A stretch of 64,000 bases of DNA from Dallia pectoralis (Eukaryota; Chordata; Actinopteri; Esociformes; Umbridae), in contig CM055744.1 in the NCBI GenBank assembly GCA_029465975.1, positions 10,883,596 through 10,947,595 on the forward strand. The letters are read 5' to 3'. A program made the position numbers and the translations under genes. The stretch's first letter is position 1; every line of letters begins with the position of its first letter. Under the pieces are notes generated by a model, which was not told where the DNA came from, did no database searches, and worked only from the letters and a program-made list of their open reading frames with translations. Shown here one piece after another: positions 1-11,520 of this stretch.

Positions 1-1159
1 CAGATGGCTGGTCATAAACCATATTTTTAGTCATGTGTTTTATCTTAGATAAATTTAACAAGTTTGTCTATGACAGTAGTTTGTTTTCTCCATTGTTGAT
101 GAACTGAAGGAGAAAACAAGAGGGGAAGTGACGTAATAAACATATTCAAGAATATAGCATTTGTTAAATTTGGATTTCAGGCAATTGAAGTGTATAGTTG
201 GATAACATGTCTAAACATTTGAATGGTTGAGGAGAATGGCTATTACAAATGTATTTGGTTTAGCAAAATTAAATCTGAGCAGTAAACACAATGTAATTCT
301 ATTGTTAAAGATGTTAACTGACACATGGAATGCAATAACTGTTTGCAGGTTGTGTCGCATTAAAAATCAACAGGTTGGACCATGAACAACTGGAGCAGAG
401 CATCTGAGCCCTACCCCCACGCACACACACACACACACACATATATCAGAAGCTAACTGAATGACTTTAGGTACAGACCACAGAAAAGGTCAAACCAGAA
501 CCAAGGAAAAACGTGTCATCCAGACCACAATGAAGGCAATTACTAAATTGTGTGAATGTTATTGTACACTTTTCAAGGAAGTTATGGACTGTAAAGAGAA
601 AAAGGTGAACATGTTGCTGATTTCAGAAATTATCTTGAACGTCGGTTTGAGTTGTACAAAGGAAAAACAAGAACATTGAACACACATATATTGCATCTCT
701 GGACTATTAAAGAATGGCCACTGTTTGGCCACACTCATTAAAGACGTTGAAGGAGCCTACCAGAGCTGAGAAGATGAAAAAGGAACATTTATACACTCAC
801 ACCATGATTAAAATCTTCATTTCTGATGATCAAAGAGTGCCAACATATTTACTGATGTTTTCTTAATGATTAGTTCCTCACACACTAGATGGAGGACTAG
901 AAATCCAGAATATGAAAATGACACTGTTGAATGTTGCTAAGTACTGTACTGACATTGGATTATTTCAATTGATTGTGTACTATGTTTGGTAAAATTATTT
1001 TTCTTAACAGGTTACAGTTTCAGACGTATGACAGTGGTGGATCCATATATTCCTGATTGGTTATGAGTAATTAGTAAGCTTGAGTGAACTAAAATTTAGA
1101 GTTCACACTCTTAAATTGTTTAACATGATTAAGGGTTTATAATGTTAAAAAGGGCAGAT
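1..1159. other. AT-rich unique sequence with a short CA tract
   Basis: No gene is recognisable. A short (CA)n tract lies at about 423-441. The string GAGTTCACACTCT at 1099-1111 matches the core of the 42-bp minisatellite that begins at 1751. Confidence 0.6.
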
Positions 1160-1723
1160 TGTTATGGAATTTTATGATCACTCAAGAAGTTTATTAACAT
1201 GTAAGTCCTATAGATGTTGTTTAGGCCAAAAGGCACAGAGGAAAGGAATGTTTAGGATAAGTTTTTTGTAGGACAGGAATATAAGTTTCATGATAGGAGA
1301 CATCTGTCTATTGACCTATTGACCTCTAGAAAGGTCCTGGGGAGTGACCCTCGGGTTTTCCTGACAGCTCCATATGTCATGTTTATTATCCTATAGTTTG
1401 GTGAGATCTTCTAAGGACCTCGTCTGTTCTCCATCATCTCTGTTTAGGTTGGTGTATCAATGAGTGTGCGTAACTTCATTCCTTTAAATACCCCTGCAGA
1501 AGTTCTTCTCATCAGGTCAGTCTGATCCAGCACAGGTTATTGTCCTGTTGTCTGATGAAGACTTTCCTCAAAACCTATTCTTTAAGCTTGCTATAGGGAT
1601 TGATCTGATCAATGCAAAAGCTTATACCTGTATTTGAGAAATGGTTTCTTACTTGCAATTAAACCTGTTAAAAGTGTCAAACTGTAACATACTCTCGTGC
1701 GTCTTACTTTAAGTTCGAATTCA
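1160..1723 (+). mobile_element. possible solo LTR of a retroelement
   Basis: The stretch starts TGTTATGG and can be ended at ...TTCA, a TG...CA span of about 564 bp. It has an LTR-like order: a TATA-like TTTAAATACCCC at about 1483, pyrimidine-rich sequence downstream, an ATTAAA polyadenylation-type signal at about 1661 and a GT-rich stretch after it. No internal coding sequence is present, so if this is an LTR it is solitary. I could not find matching target duplications (CAGAT before, GCTAT after), so both the ends and the assignment are tentative. Confidence 0.35.
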
Positions 1724-1750
1724 GCTATTGAAGTCTAAATTTCCACGACA

Positions 1751-2668
1751 GTTCACACTCTCCCATTATGTTATATGTACTACTACATCTGAGTTCACAC
1801 TCTCCCATTATGTTATATGTACCACTACATCTGAGTTCACACTCTCCCATTATGTTATATGTACTACTACATCTGAGTTCACACTCTCCCATTATGTTAT
1901 ATGTACTACTACATCTGAGTTCACACTCTCCCATTATGTTATATGTACTACTACATCTGAGTTCACACTCTCCCATTATGTTATATGTACCACTACATCT
2001 GAGTTCACACTCTCCCATTATGTTATATGTACCACTACATCTGAGTTCACACTCTCCCATTATGTTATATGTACTACTACATCTGAGTTCACACTCTCCC
2101 ATTATGTTATATGTACCACTACATCTGAGTTCACACTCTCCCATTATGTTATATGTACCACTACATCTGAGTTCACACTCTCCCATTATGTTATATGTAC
2201 TACTACATCTGAGTTCACACTCTCCCATTATGTTATATGTACTACTACATCTGAGTTCACACTCTCCCATTATGTTATATGTACTACTACATCTGAGTTC
2301 ACACTCTCCCATTATGTTATATGTACTACTACATCTGAGTTCACACTCTCCCATTATGTTATATGTACTACTACATCTGAGTTCACACTCTCCCATTATG
2401 TTATATGTACTACTACATCTGAGTTCACACTCTCCCATTATGTTATATGTACTACTACATCTGAGTTCACACTCTCCCATTATGTTATATGTACTACTAC
2501 ATCTGAGTTCACACTCTCCCATTACTCTATATGTACTACTACATCTGAGTCCACACTTAACCATTACTCTATATGTACTACTACATCTGAGTCCACACTT
2601 TACCATTACTCTATATGTACTACTACATCTGAGTCCACACTTTACCATTACTCTATATGTACTACTAC
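1751..2668. repeat. 42-bp minisatellite, about 22 copies
   Basis: The unit begins GTTCACACTCTCCCATTATG. About 18 copies are nearly identical, differing mainly by TAC(T/C)ACTAC. The last four form a divergent class with 'CCATTACTCTATATG' and 'GTCCACACTT'. Because 42 is divisible by 3, two + frames and one - frame stay open for more than 300 codons; these are repeat artefacts. The array starts about 27 bp after the possible LTR. Confidence 0.97.
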
Positions 2669-3419
2669 AGTACATCAATCAGCCTATCCAACGTCTCCTC
2701 CTGACCTGATCTCCATGTAAAGACATCTGGTTGAATGTCTGCCTTGCTGGCTCACATAAGCATCCGAAAAGTAATTATGGACAAAGCTCCGTTCATGCTC
2801 TTCTATTCTTTTTATACTGCCTGTTATAAGTGAGCTGTCATGAGACATACAGTTCATTTGCAGTGCTAGCGTTTGCATGGCATGTGTCATTTTCTCCTCT
2901 GGAGTCCAGTTTCAGGACTTATGATGCATATAATTTCATCATTCATGTGGTCAATCCTTTCATTCAGAAGTGAACCCAGAAGCCATTTGTAGAAAAAGCA
3001 CAATGAGAATAAAGACATATACCTAAAACTTCTAGAAAGAATACATCTTGCTCAAATAGACGACAGTTTAGAGAAGAAATCATAATAAGTATTGTGCAAT
3101 TGATATTAAAAAAGATTCTCACTACTCATGATTCTGTTCAAAATAGTAAAATGTCGTAGCAGCGACAGAAAATGAACAGTGTTAATCAATTTATATTAAT
3201 TGCAGGCGTTAAGGCATTAACTCTGACATCCTTAATCAGGTCTATTTTAAAATGAAAAGATATGTGATTAGCACATTCCTCTCATCTCTACTCACAACCT
3301 CTCCTTTTGTCATTTCTCCTCTCCTCGCTCAACCTCCCACCTGCTCTCTTCCCCTTTCCACCCCCAATGTCTCCTCCTGTCTCATCCGTTCTCTACTCAC
3401 AACCTTTCCTCTTGTCTCC
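2669..3419. other. unique sequence with pyrimidine-rich patch
   Basis: No gene or known repeat is seen. From about 3277 to 3420 the + strand is pyrimidine-rich (CTCCTCTC-type) and grades into the dispersed repeat that follows. Confidence 0.5.
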
Positions 3420-3423
3420 TTGT

Positions 3424-3880
3424 CTCAATCAATTTATTTTATAAACCCTTTTGACAACAAGAGTTGTCACAAAGTGCTTTTACAAACACCCAGCCTGAAA
3501 CCCCAAAGAGCATGCATCAACAGGTTGATACACAGCAACTAGGGAAAACTCCCTGAGGGGTCCAATTTATGAAAAACCCTAGAGGAACCAGGCTCCAAGG
3601 GGTGGCCAGTCCTCTTCTGGCTGTGCTGGTGTCCTCAGTGTAACCGGAACAAGGCACAAGGAAACGTTAGACACCCTAGTTTCCTACGTCCCCAGCAGAG
3701 TAATATAGCAGCGTAAAATCCTGGGTCTGAGACGGGGGTCCAGAAGAAACTGTGGCCCTGAACGAGGCCGGACAGGACCCAACAAGCCAGAAATCAATCC
3801 ACCCACTTCACCGAGCATCAACCGAGGAATACCAATCAACCGCATCCACACTGGGAAGGTCTAGTATCACCCACAGAGTT
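3424..3880. repeat. dispersed fish repeat (AGGCTGGGT / TTTGTGAC family)
   Basis: The left end CAATCAATTTATTTTATAAA...GTTGTCACAAAGTGCTTTT...CAGCCTGAAACCCC is the reverse complement of the copy ending near 52450. The middle has the typical GAGGAACCAGGCTC and GGCCAGTCCTCTTCTGGCTG. I know this family as an abundant retroposon-like repeat of salmonid and pike genomes. This is the longest of the three copies in the window; it is opposite in orientation to the copies at 52.3 and 63.1 kb. Confidence 0.75.
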
Positions 3881-4012
3881 TACTTGTATTGACGTGGATG
3901 GCAACAGAGAACAGCAGCAAGATCCCAGGGGAGATGAGAGCCCGTCCGGCTCTGATCTTCTATTCTCTCCATTCAGAAACTCTTCTCATGTCTCCTCTCG
4001 CCTGCTCTCTGT

Positions 4013-4093
4013 TATCCTCCTCTCTCCTCCTCTCTCCTCCTCTCTCCTCCTCTCTCCTCCTCTCTCCTCATCTCTGCTCATCTCTCCTCTAAC
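4013..4093. repeat. (TCTCCTCC)n pyrimidine microsatellite
   Basis: Iterated CTCCTCTCTCCTCCTCTCTC, one strand almost purely pyrimidine. The short ORFs across it are artefacts. Confidence 0.9.
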
Positions 4094-4634
4094 GTCCTCT
4101 CACATCCTCTCACGATTCTTCTCCCTTCTTCTCTTCTGTCTCTTTCTGGATGCCACCCAGTACTCAAGGTCATCCTGCTCTAAACATGTGTCTGGATCTG
4201 AATGTCTTTAGCCGTTCTCACCTGCCTCCAACATCAGGGGTTTAGAATAATAGCATAAAAATGTATCTGAATAACTGCTTAAAAAGTGAAAGTGGTGGAA
4301 GAAGACCGTGGAGAGAGGGAAGGTGTTCTAATAAAAAAGAGGATGATAGTTTAAAACAAAATGCCTCCTAACAAGAACTCAGGTTGTCTGAAACCCACTC
4401 CTGCTCTCCCAGAAAGTTTGTGTGTGCCCATCTGTGTGCGCGTGTTAATGACTGTGTGTATGTGTGTGTGGAAAACACACGAGGACCTCATTAACTGCCA
4501 GAGACAGATTAGAACACAGTAGACTTGGCCTCGTTCCCCTTTCTTCCTTCTCTCTCTCCACCTTTGTTCACCTAGCCAAATGAAGGACAGGGCCTGAGCC
4601 TTGCCTCCAGTCCCGAGAAAAACTGAACACATGC
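4094..4634. other. unique sequence, nothing recognised
   Basis: No gene, RNA or known repeat is seen. The minus-strand ORF reaching into this stretch is driven by the CA tract next to it. Confidence 0.5.
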
Positions 4635-4752
<118 letters not shown>

Positions 4753-4845
4753 CCGAAACAGTGAGTGAGCATCTGTTGCATCCCTTGACTCCATTGTGAC
4801 ATACCTGCTGCATTAACAAGATGTGTGTTGGGTTGCCATGATACA

Positions 4846-5185
4846 GACATGGACGCATATTATCTATGTAAACATATTATAAGACATGGACGCATATTAT
4901 CTATGTAAACACTTTATCAGAGGTGGACGCATATTATCTATGTAAACATATTATCAGACATGGACGCATATTATCTATGTAAACATATTATCAGACATGG
5001 ACGCATATTATCTATGTAAACACATTATCAGACGTGGACGCATATTATCTATGTGTACATATCACACATGTACGCATATTATCTATGTGTACATATTATC
5101 TATGTGGACATATTATCTATGTGGACATATTATCACACGTGGACACATATAATCTATGTGTACAAATTATCACACATTGACGCAT
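4846..5185. repeat. 37-bp degenerate minisatellite, founder zone of the 17-bp array
   Basis: Units read GACATGGACGCATATTATCT then ATGTAAACATATTATCA, about six copies. They contain the ACATATTATCTATGT core of the 17-bp array that follows, with 'AAAC' in place of 'GGAC'. Copies become more 17-bp-like toward 5100. Confidence 0.85.
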
Positions 5186-5223
5186 ATTGTCAATGCCCTC
5201 CCTGTATGAGTTGGGAGGTGGAC
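5186..5223. repeat. left bracket copy flanking the 17-bp array
   Basis: ATGCCCTCCCTGTATGAGTT followed by GGGAGGTGGA. An imperfect direct copy occurs at the far end of the array (6056-6085). Confidence 0.8.
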
Positions 5224-6055
5224 GCATATTATCTATGTGGACATATTATCTATGTGGACATATTATCTATGTGGACATATTATCTATGTGGACATATTAT
5301 CTATGTGGACATATAATCTATGTGGACATATTATCTATGTGGACATATTATCTATGTGGACATATTATCTATGTGGACATATTATCTATGTGGACATATT
5401 ATCTATGTGGACATATTATCTATGTGGACATATTATCTATGTGGACATATTATCTATGTGGACATATTATCTATGTGGACATATTATCTATGTGGACATA
5501 TTATCTATGTGGACATATTATCTATGTGGACATATTATCTATGTGGACATATTATCTATGTGGACATATTATCTATGTGGACATATTATCTATGTGGACA
5601 TATTATCTATGTGGACATATTATCTATGTGGACATATAATCTATGTGGATTGTGGACATATTATCTATGTGGACATATTATCTATGTGGACATATAATCT
5701 ATGTGGACATATTATCTATGTGGACATATAATCTATGTGGATTGTGGACATATTATCTATGTGGACATATTATCTATGTGGACATATAATCTATGTGGAT
5801 TGTGGACATATTATCTATGTGGACATATAATCTATGTGGATTGTGGACATATTATCTATGTGGACATATAATCTATGTGGATTGTGGACATATAATCTAT
5901 GTGGACATATTATCTATGTGGACATATAATCTATGTGGATTGTGGACATATTATCTATGTGGACATATTATCTATGTGGACATATAATCTATGTGGATTG
6001 TGGACATATTATCTATGTGGACATATAATCTATGTGGATTGTGGACATATTATCT
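5224..6055. repeat. 17-bp minisatellite with higher-order structure
   Basis: The unit is ACATATTATCTATGTGG, repeated about 45 times. From about 5640 onward units are regularly interrupted by ATTGTGG and by a TATAAT variant, giving composite higher-order units. Because 51 bp (3 units) is 17 codons, several + frames stay open; these are not genes. Confidence 0.98.
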
Positions 6056-6663
6056 ATGCCCTCCCCTTATGAGTGGAGAGGTGGATTAGCTCGTTGGTCG
6101 TCAGAGAATGCATTCCACACAAAGTTGTTTTAGCAAGTTTAGCAAGTTGTCTGATTAGAAGCTGAACAGAATGCACGAACATACTCAGTAGAACACTAAT
6201 TGCAAAAAATAATAATAATCAACAGGAAATTGTGTAGGATATTATAAATCCTTACAAGCAAAGAGTAAATGGTTGCAACACAGATCATTTATCTAAACTT
6301 ATTTTCTATGCAACTTTACCTTCCAATTACAATCTCCATGCGCTGTGGATCTCTTACAAGTTTAATTGGTTGTGCCCTCTTGATGTCTAGTCTTTCAAAA
6401 CAGGTGTGAAAGAGGAGAGTAAAAACTCCTATGCTTGGAGGATCGTTAGTGGCATTTTCCGGGTTTTACAAGTCAGGTGGAATTGATGAGAGTCTGCAAC
6501 CTTTTCTGTGATTAACAATACTGTTGTAACACAATGCTGAGGTTTCGTCACGTTTACAAAACCAACACAAGTGGCTAGTCATCCAACGTATTTGTATCAA
6601 TGCAATAAACAACTAACTAGTTCTACAGCATGATTACAATTAACCAAACTAAAGATGTTGGTT
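6056..6663. other. right bracket copy, then unique AT-rich sequence
   Basis: 6056-6085 repeats the left bracket (ATGCCCTCCCCTTATGAGT then GGAGAGGTGGA). The rest is AT-rich sequence without recognisable features. Confidence 0.6.
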
Positions 6664-7065
6664 GCTTTGGAAGATTACAGGGAGAAATAAACCGATGAGA
6701 ATGCTGTTTGGAAGATTAAGGGGAGAAATGAACCAATGAGGGTGCTGTTTGGAAGATCAAGGGGAGAAATGAACCAATAAGGGTGCTGTTTGGAAGATTA
6801 AGGGGAGAAATGAACCAATGAGGGTGCTGTTTGGAAGATTAAGGGGGAAATGAACCAATGAGGGTGCTGTTTGGAAGATCAAGGGGAGAAATGAACCAAT
6901 AAGGGCGCTGTTTGGAAGATTAAGGGGAGAAATGAACCAATGGGGTGCTGTTTGGAAGATCAAGGGGAAAATGAACCAATAAGGGTGCTGTTTGGAAGAT
7001 TAAGGGGAGAAATAAACCAATAAGGGTGCTGTTTGGAAGATCAAAGATAGAAATGAACAAATAGG
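6664..7065. repeat. 41-bp minisatellite, about 9-10 copies
   Basis: The unit contains TTTGGAAGATTAAGGGGAGA followed by AATGAACCAATGAGGGTGCTG. Copies differ at a few sites (TTA/TCA, GAG/AAG) and some lack single G or A residues. Confidence 0.95.
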
Positions 7066-8225
7066 GATGCTGTATTCTGAATCATGTGACTGTAATGGTA
7101 ATGCGTAAGACTAGGAACCTGGAAATACTTGACAGACTATTGAGATAAATCTAGACCATGTTCAGTGAACTCACCCAGCATGCAGCTAGTGCAAATCGGT
7201 GTCAGTCCCACCTGGAACCAGGCCCTGGGCCTGAGCAGGTCCATGGCACCCGTCCTGGTTCCTGGGGATAATGAGTGTCTTGCTGGGGGAAGACAAGCTG
7301 GTGTCCTTCACACTAATCAGAGGTGTGTGAAGGCATTAGCTAGGTCTGTCTCTTCAACCACCTCATTAACCAGCTCCACACAGCCACAGTAGGAGTTGGT
7401 TACCAACTGACACATCAATTGTCTCATAGTGCCCTTCTTTAAACCAGAGCCTGGGTACAAGTTAGTGCACTACATGGAGAATAGGGTGCCATTGGGGGCG
7501 TGGCCGACGCCCTAGACAGACCGACGTAATGGTGACACAACGGATTTCTGCTAACATGCTAGAAAATGAAAGGAACCAGAAAGGAACCATGGAGGAACCA
7601 GAAAGACAAGCTCTTCTCGTGGGAGATTCATGAGTTAGTATTGTCGCAGACAGCACCACCAGGGAAAGACATGGAAGCAGATAGGCAAAAGGATATAATG
7701 AACTACCAAGATTGAGAGAAAATGAAAGCCAGAGAAAAGAGGTGGAGAGTGTAGAGGGAGAGTGGAGGCAGATAAAGCAAAGGTGGGACAGAGACGTACC
7801 GGTAGATATGTACAACGGATTAGGGAGTGAGAAGAGAGAGGAGTGAGACAAGATAGTGGAAATGAGTGGAGAGAGTCGTCTACATCACAAACTCCTCCCT
7901 CCAGAACTCTTATCACCGGTAGAAGATCGTTCTCTGACTTGATAATCGTGCTCGTCACTTCGGCACTGGACACACAAGCACAAACAAACATGCACAGTCC
8001 CGTTCCGAAAACATCGCCCTCCTTGCCCCCTGAAGCCAACCCTCGATCCCCTGCCCAGACCCCTAGGGAGCAGGCTGCTACCTGTCACTGCGTATGCCTC
8101 CCTGAGGCAGAACCAGCGAGGGGGAGGAGAGGGGGGCGAGGTTGTCACTGCGCCCGCCTGAGAAGTCACCTTTCAGGGATATGAATCTTAATGAGGTGGG
8201 TGGTGGTGGTGGTGGCGGAGGGGCT
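7066..8225. other. unique sequence with a short dispersed fish motif
   Basis: 7467-7500 carries AGTGCACTACATGGAGAATA then GGGTGCCATTGGGG, a short motif common in salmonid-group genomes. Several overlapping ORFs of 95-135 codons at 7462-8184 occur on both strands, with no recognisable domain and no splice context. I do not call them genes. Confidence 0.45.
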
Positions 8226-8259
8226 GTGCGTGTGTGTGTGTGTGTGTGCGTGCGTGTGA
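8226..8259. repeat. (GT)n microsatellite
   Basis: GTGTGTGTGTGTGTGTGTGCG with flanking GCGT units. Confidence 0.9.
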
Positions 8260-8639
8260 CAGATGGGGAATAGCAGAACGCTGACAGGGCTCCATGCTGT
8301 TGAGATGCCAGATTATTTTTGGTAATTTATAACCATTGTGCATAAAGGGCCTTCCATCTCCAGCAGTCTGTCAGACATAACACAAAACACCACGACTGGC
8401 TGCTTGTTTGTTTGTTTGTTTGGGTTTACCCGAGTTGCAAGGGAGGTGCTGTTAAGCTAGGAAGAACACTTGGGCACGTGTACTCACATTTTGTATGTAC
8501 GTGTGCGTGCGTGCATGAGCGGGAAGTCTTACCTACGTTTATGTTGAATTTTAGTAATCCCATGCCATGGGAATTATTTGTATTTATTTTCTAAAGGTTC
8601 TATTATTTATTGTTGAAGCATTATAGAAATGTAAAGGTC
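8260..8639. other. unique sequence with a TTTG tract
   Basis: A (GTTT)n tract lies at 8405-8423. No gene is recognised. Confidence 0.5.
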
Positions 8640-8965
8640 ATATTCCAAAAGAGCTGACATACGCAGCTTTTTCCGTGAATTGTCCGAGCTAACATTGACC
8701 TTACGCTACAAATCACGCCGCGGCGCTAAACCTCCGCAACACAGATTGAATAGCTTGCCCGAGGTTTGACACATTCTATTCCAGCAGTCCGCCACAGAAC
8801 GGTGTGCTGGGAACGTCAATAGCCCTGTGTGTCAGCATCATGTCCTGACAGACAGATATAATCACGTCAAATCATTTCTCTCCTCTCCACTTTCCCCTGC
8901 TCCCACGGCTGCACATTAACACTCATTACCCATCCGCGGAAATTCCCACCTGTAACGAAACAATT
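8640..8965. other. low-repeat, CpG-retaining block (possible regulatory element)
   Basis: This stretch is free of tandem repeats and known TE motifs. It retains CpGs (CACGCCGCGGCGCTAAACC) unlike its surroundings. It has no coding potential I can see. Composition alone suggests a conserved noncoding element; this is inference. Confidence 0.25.
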
Positions 8966-9103
8966 GAATGACAATGGCAGTCCTACAACCTTCCATGCCG
9001 TAATTTCTCCGCCTTCTACTAGCACTCCGAACAGCTCCCATTCCTTCCTTTTCCGGGGTTCTCTCGTCTCAAATCAATCAGAAGGAAAACAAACGACCCG
9101 GTT

Positions 9104-9121
9104 TCACACACACACACACAC
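9104..9121. repeat. short (CA)n microsatellite
   Basis: About nine CA dinucleotides following TTTCA. Confidence 0.85.
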
Positions 9122-9203
9122 ATATAAAATCAGTGCCGTCTCAAATAGCTATAGAAGGAAATTAGTGTTTTCATGGTACAAAAGGTTCCATTAGTTGTGG
9201 CTG

Positions 9204-9452
9204 ACCTGGTCCCATTGTGACGTGTGGCCCCTGAAGAGAGGACCCTGGGATGGGGTAGACAGTGCCTGTGTCCTAAATAACATTCTACCTGGTCCCATTG
9301 TGACGTGTGGCCCCTGAAGAGAGGACCCTGGGATGGGGTAGACAGTGCCTGTGTCCTAAATAACATTCTACCTGGTCCCATTGTGACGTGTGGCCCCTGA
9401 AGAGAGGACCCTGGGATGGGGTAGACAGTGCCTGTGTCCTAAATAACATTCT
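9204..9452. repeat. 83-bp tandem triplication, copies identical
   Basis: The unit starts ACCTGGTCCCATTGTGACGT and ends AAATAACATTCT. Three head-to-tail copies begin at 9204, 9287 and 9370. I see no difference between them, which suggests very recent expansion or an assembly effect. Confidence 0.97.
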
Positions 9453-11360
9453 ATACCTAATGCATTCCCTATTTAATGCATATAGGTCTCTGGACGAGAA
9501 ACCAAATTCTGATGTGGTTTTGGAAGACACTTTCTTCTCTCTGGTCTAATAATCAAATCTCAATGCTCCGGGGCAGTGAAAGGAATGTCGTCTCTCAGAT
9601 AGGAAGTTACTGAAAATACAATGAGTATAAATTTCGGGGATGTTAAACTTGGTATATCCAGATTGGCTCCTAATCATAACGGCCACCAAATCATTCCCAG
9701 CTGGATTTGGGTCATTCACAGACTCCTCCCCCTGTATTGTGCTTACAGGACAGTTCTGCAAACACTGTGAAGGGTAAGAAACAACAGAATTTAAATTGAA
9801 ACCAAAGAAAAAATGAAATTGGTTCCTGGCAACTAATGCTTTCTGGGAAAAATATAATCATATTTCTTAATCTTAATATTTATCTTAATTTACATTGTTA
9901 GTCTGCATCTGAATCACATAGCTAACAATTTATTTATTATTACCGAGTTATGTTCGCTACAGTAAGGTGGTTTGCTAATTAGCTAACATTAGAAACAGTA
10001 CAGAAAAACTCTAGCTTGGAACTGAAGCTTGGAACTGAACTGAATAGCTCACCTTCAGTTGTGGAAGGTTTTTCCCTAAGGTGGTGCAAATAATTAAACA
10101 CGGTCATGCATCTTATTTGGTCATTTCAGGATGTCATCCCTACTTACTGAGTTTGAAAAAATATGTACAACCTGTCTTCTTTCCGGCACTACCTGGGAAA
10201 AAAATGATTTTTTAACAACTTCGTCAATATCCAGAAATAAATTCCCCCTGACGATAAATAGAAATTATGTTATTTTTTAACAGAGACGTGATTTTGCTCT
10301 TATAGGGTTAGATACATGTAACTTTTCTGAAAGACGATCTGACGTTTTTAGACTGAATGTACATATTTTTTAAATATTTTCTACATCCTTCAATTGCGGA
10401 CGAGGTGAACTCCGAAAGTTTTTGGACAATGACACCTTTTTGGGTAGGATGTGTAATCCAGCACTTTGGATTTAAAATGATACAATGATTTTATCTATGA
10501 GGTTATGACGTTACATATTCATATCTGTGGGTCACTGTCCAAATGTTTCTCTCTCCATATCATTTTTGAGTACAATGTATCTGGCTTAACAACCAATTTG
10601 AGGGAAATACTGCTAGAGTAAATGCTTACAAATCCACCCACCCTACTGATCATAAATCAAATTTCTTTGCTTATTCCATTACATCTTGGTGTGATTGACA
10701 CTATTATCCTTCATTTGAGCTGTCTCTCTTGAGTTGTAACGTCTCAAGTCAACTGTGACCCTGACAGCTGTTTGACTTAATTGGGAAAGACATCTTCATG
10801 CTTGAAACTTTGGTTCCTGACAGGATTTGACCGACTTCATTTAGAAAGGTATGAGAAAACATCTTTGAAATCTCTAATGCCTTATCCAGCTTCCAGATTC
10901 AAACTCCTCTAATTAATTAATGTGTATTATCCCATAAAATCGAACGTTTAAAGAATTCAACTATGCACTACATCTGTAAGAAGAGTCATCACATGTCCTG
11001 ATGACGAAGGGATTATCTTTCTCAGGGGTTTTGAGTAGCTGGGCAGAGGATTACCCCTGTCCTGCAGTTTATTTGAACTTTCTCTGGTTGATGCCAGATT
11101 TGGATTTGTCCTGTGGTTCAGTGGAGACCTGCTGGTTTCTACATGTTGTTGGAAGAAAAACATAAACAGCTCCAGTCTTTTCCAAAATACCCATATTTCC
11201 CAAACTGCCATGTGTGTTGACCTTTGGAGACTTTGAAGGTCACAAAAGATTGACAGAGGAGTAGAGAAAGCACTATAGAGTGAAACGTATTGGTCACCGG
11301 TTCTCCACAATGTGAGAGGTTTGGCTGAGCTCACTATCCGGCTGGTCTGCAATGACGTTA
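9453..11360. other. AT-rich unique sequence, no gene recognised
   Basis: Mostly AT-rich sequence with in-frame stops throughout. A weak inverted pair (TTTTTGGACAATGACAC near 10420 and GTCACTGTCCAAATG near 10530) may be a decayed transposon. The 138-codon minus ORF at 10957-11373 has no recognisable domain. Confidence 0.5.
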
Positions 11361-11520
11361 AGGTGAGTGGCACATGAATGCCCAGACCCAGAGGTTAAAG
11401 GTGTGTGGCACATAAATGCCCAGACCCAGAGGTTAAGAGGAGCGGCACATGAATGCCCAGACCCAGAAGTTAAGGTGAGTGGCACATGAATGCCCAGACC
11501 CAGAGGTTAAGGTGAGTGGA
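11361..11520. repeat. 37-38-bp minisatellite, 4 copies
   Basis: The core GGCACATGAATGCCCAGACC then CAGAGGTTAA recurs at 11371, 11409, 11446 and 11483. Confidence 0.93.

Noticed and set aside
1725..2720. Three overlapping 310-330-codon repeat ORFs
   Set aside because: A 42-bp minisatellite translated in three frames.
5224..6055. Could the regularly spaced repeats be a CRISPR array?
   Set aside because: Units are contiguous without unique spacers, and the DNA is vertebrate. The same holds for all other arrays here.
7462..8184. Cluster of overlapping 95-135-codon ORFs on both strands
   Set aside because: Equally open on both strands, no domains, and overlapping a dispersed fish motif; chance ORFs are likelier.
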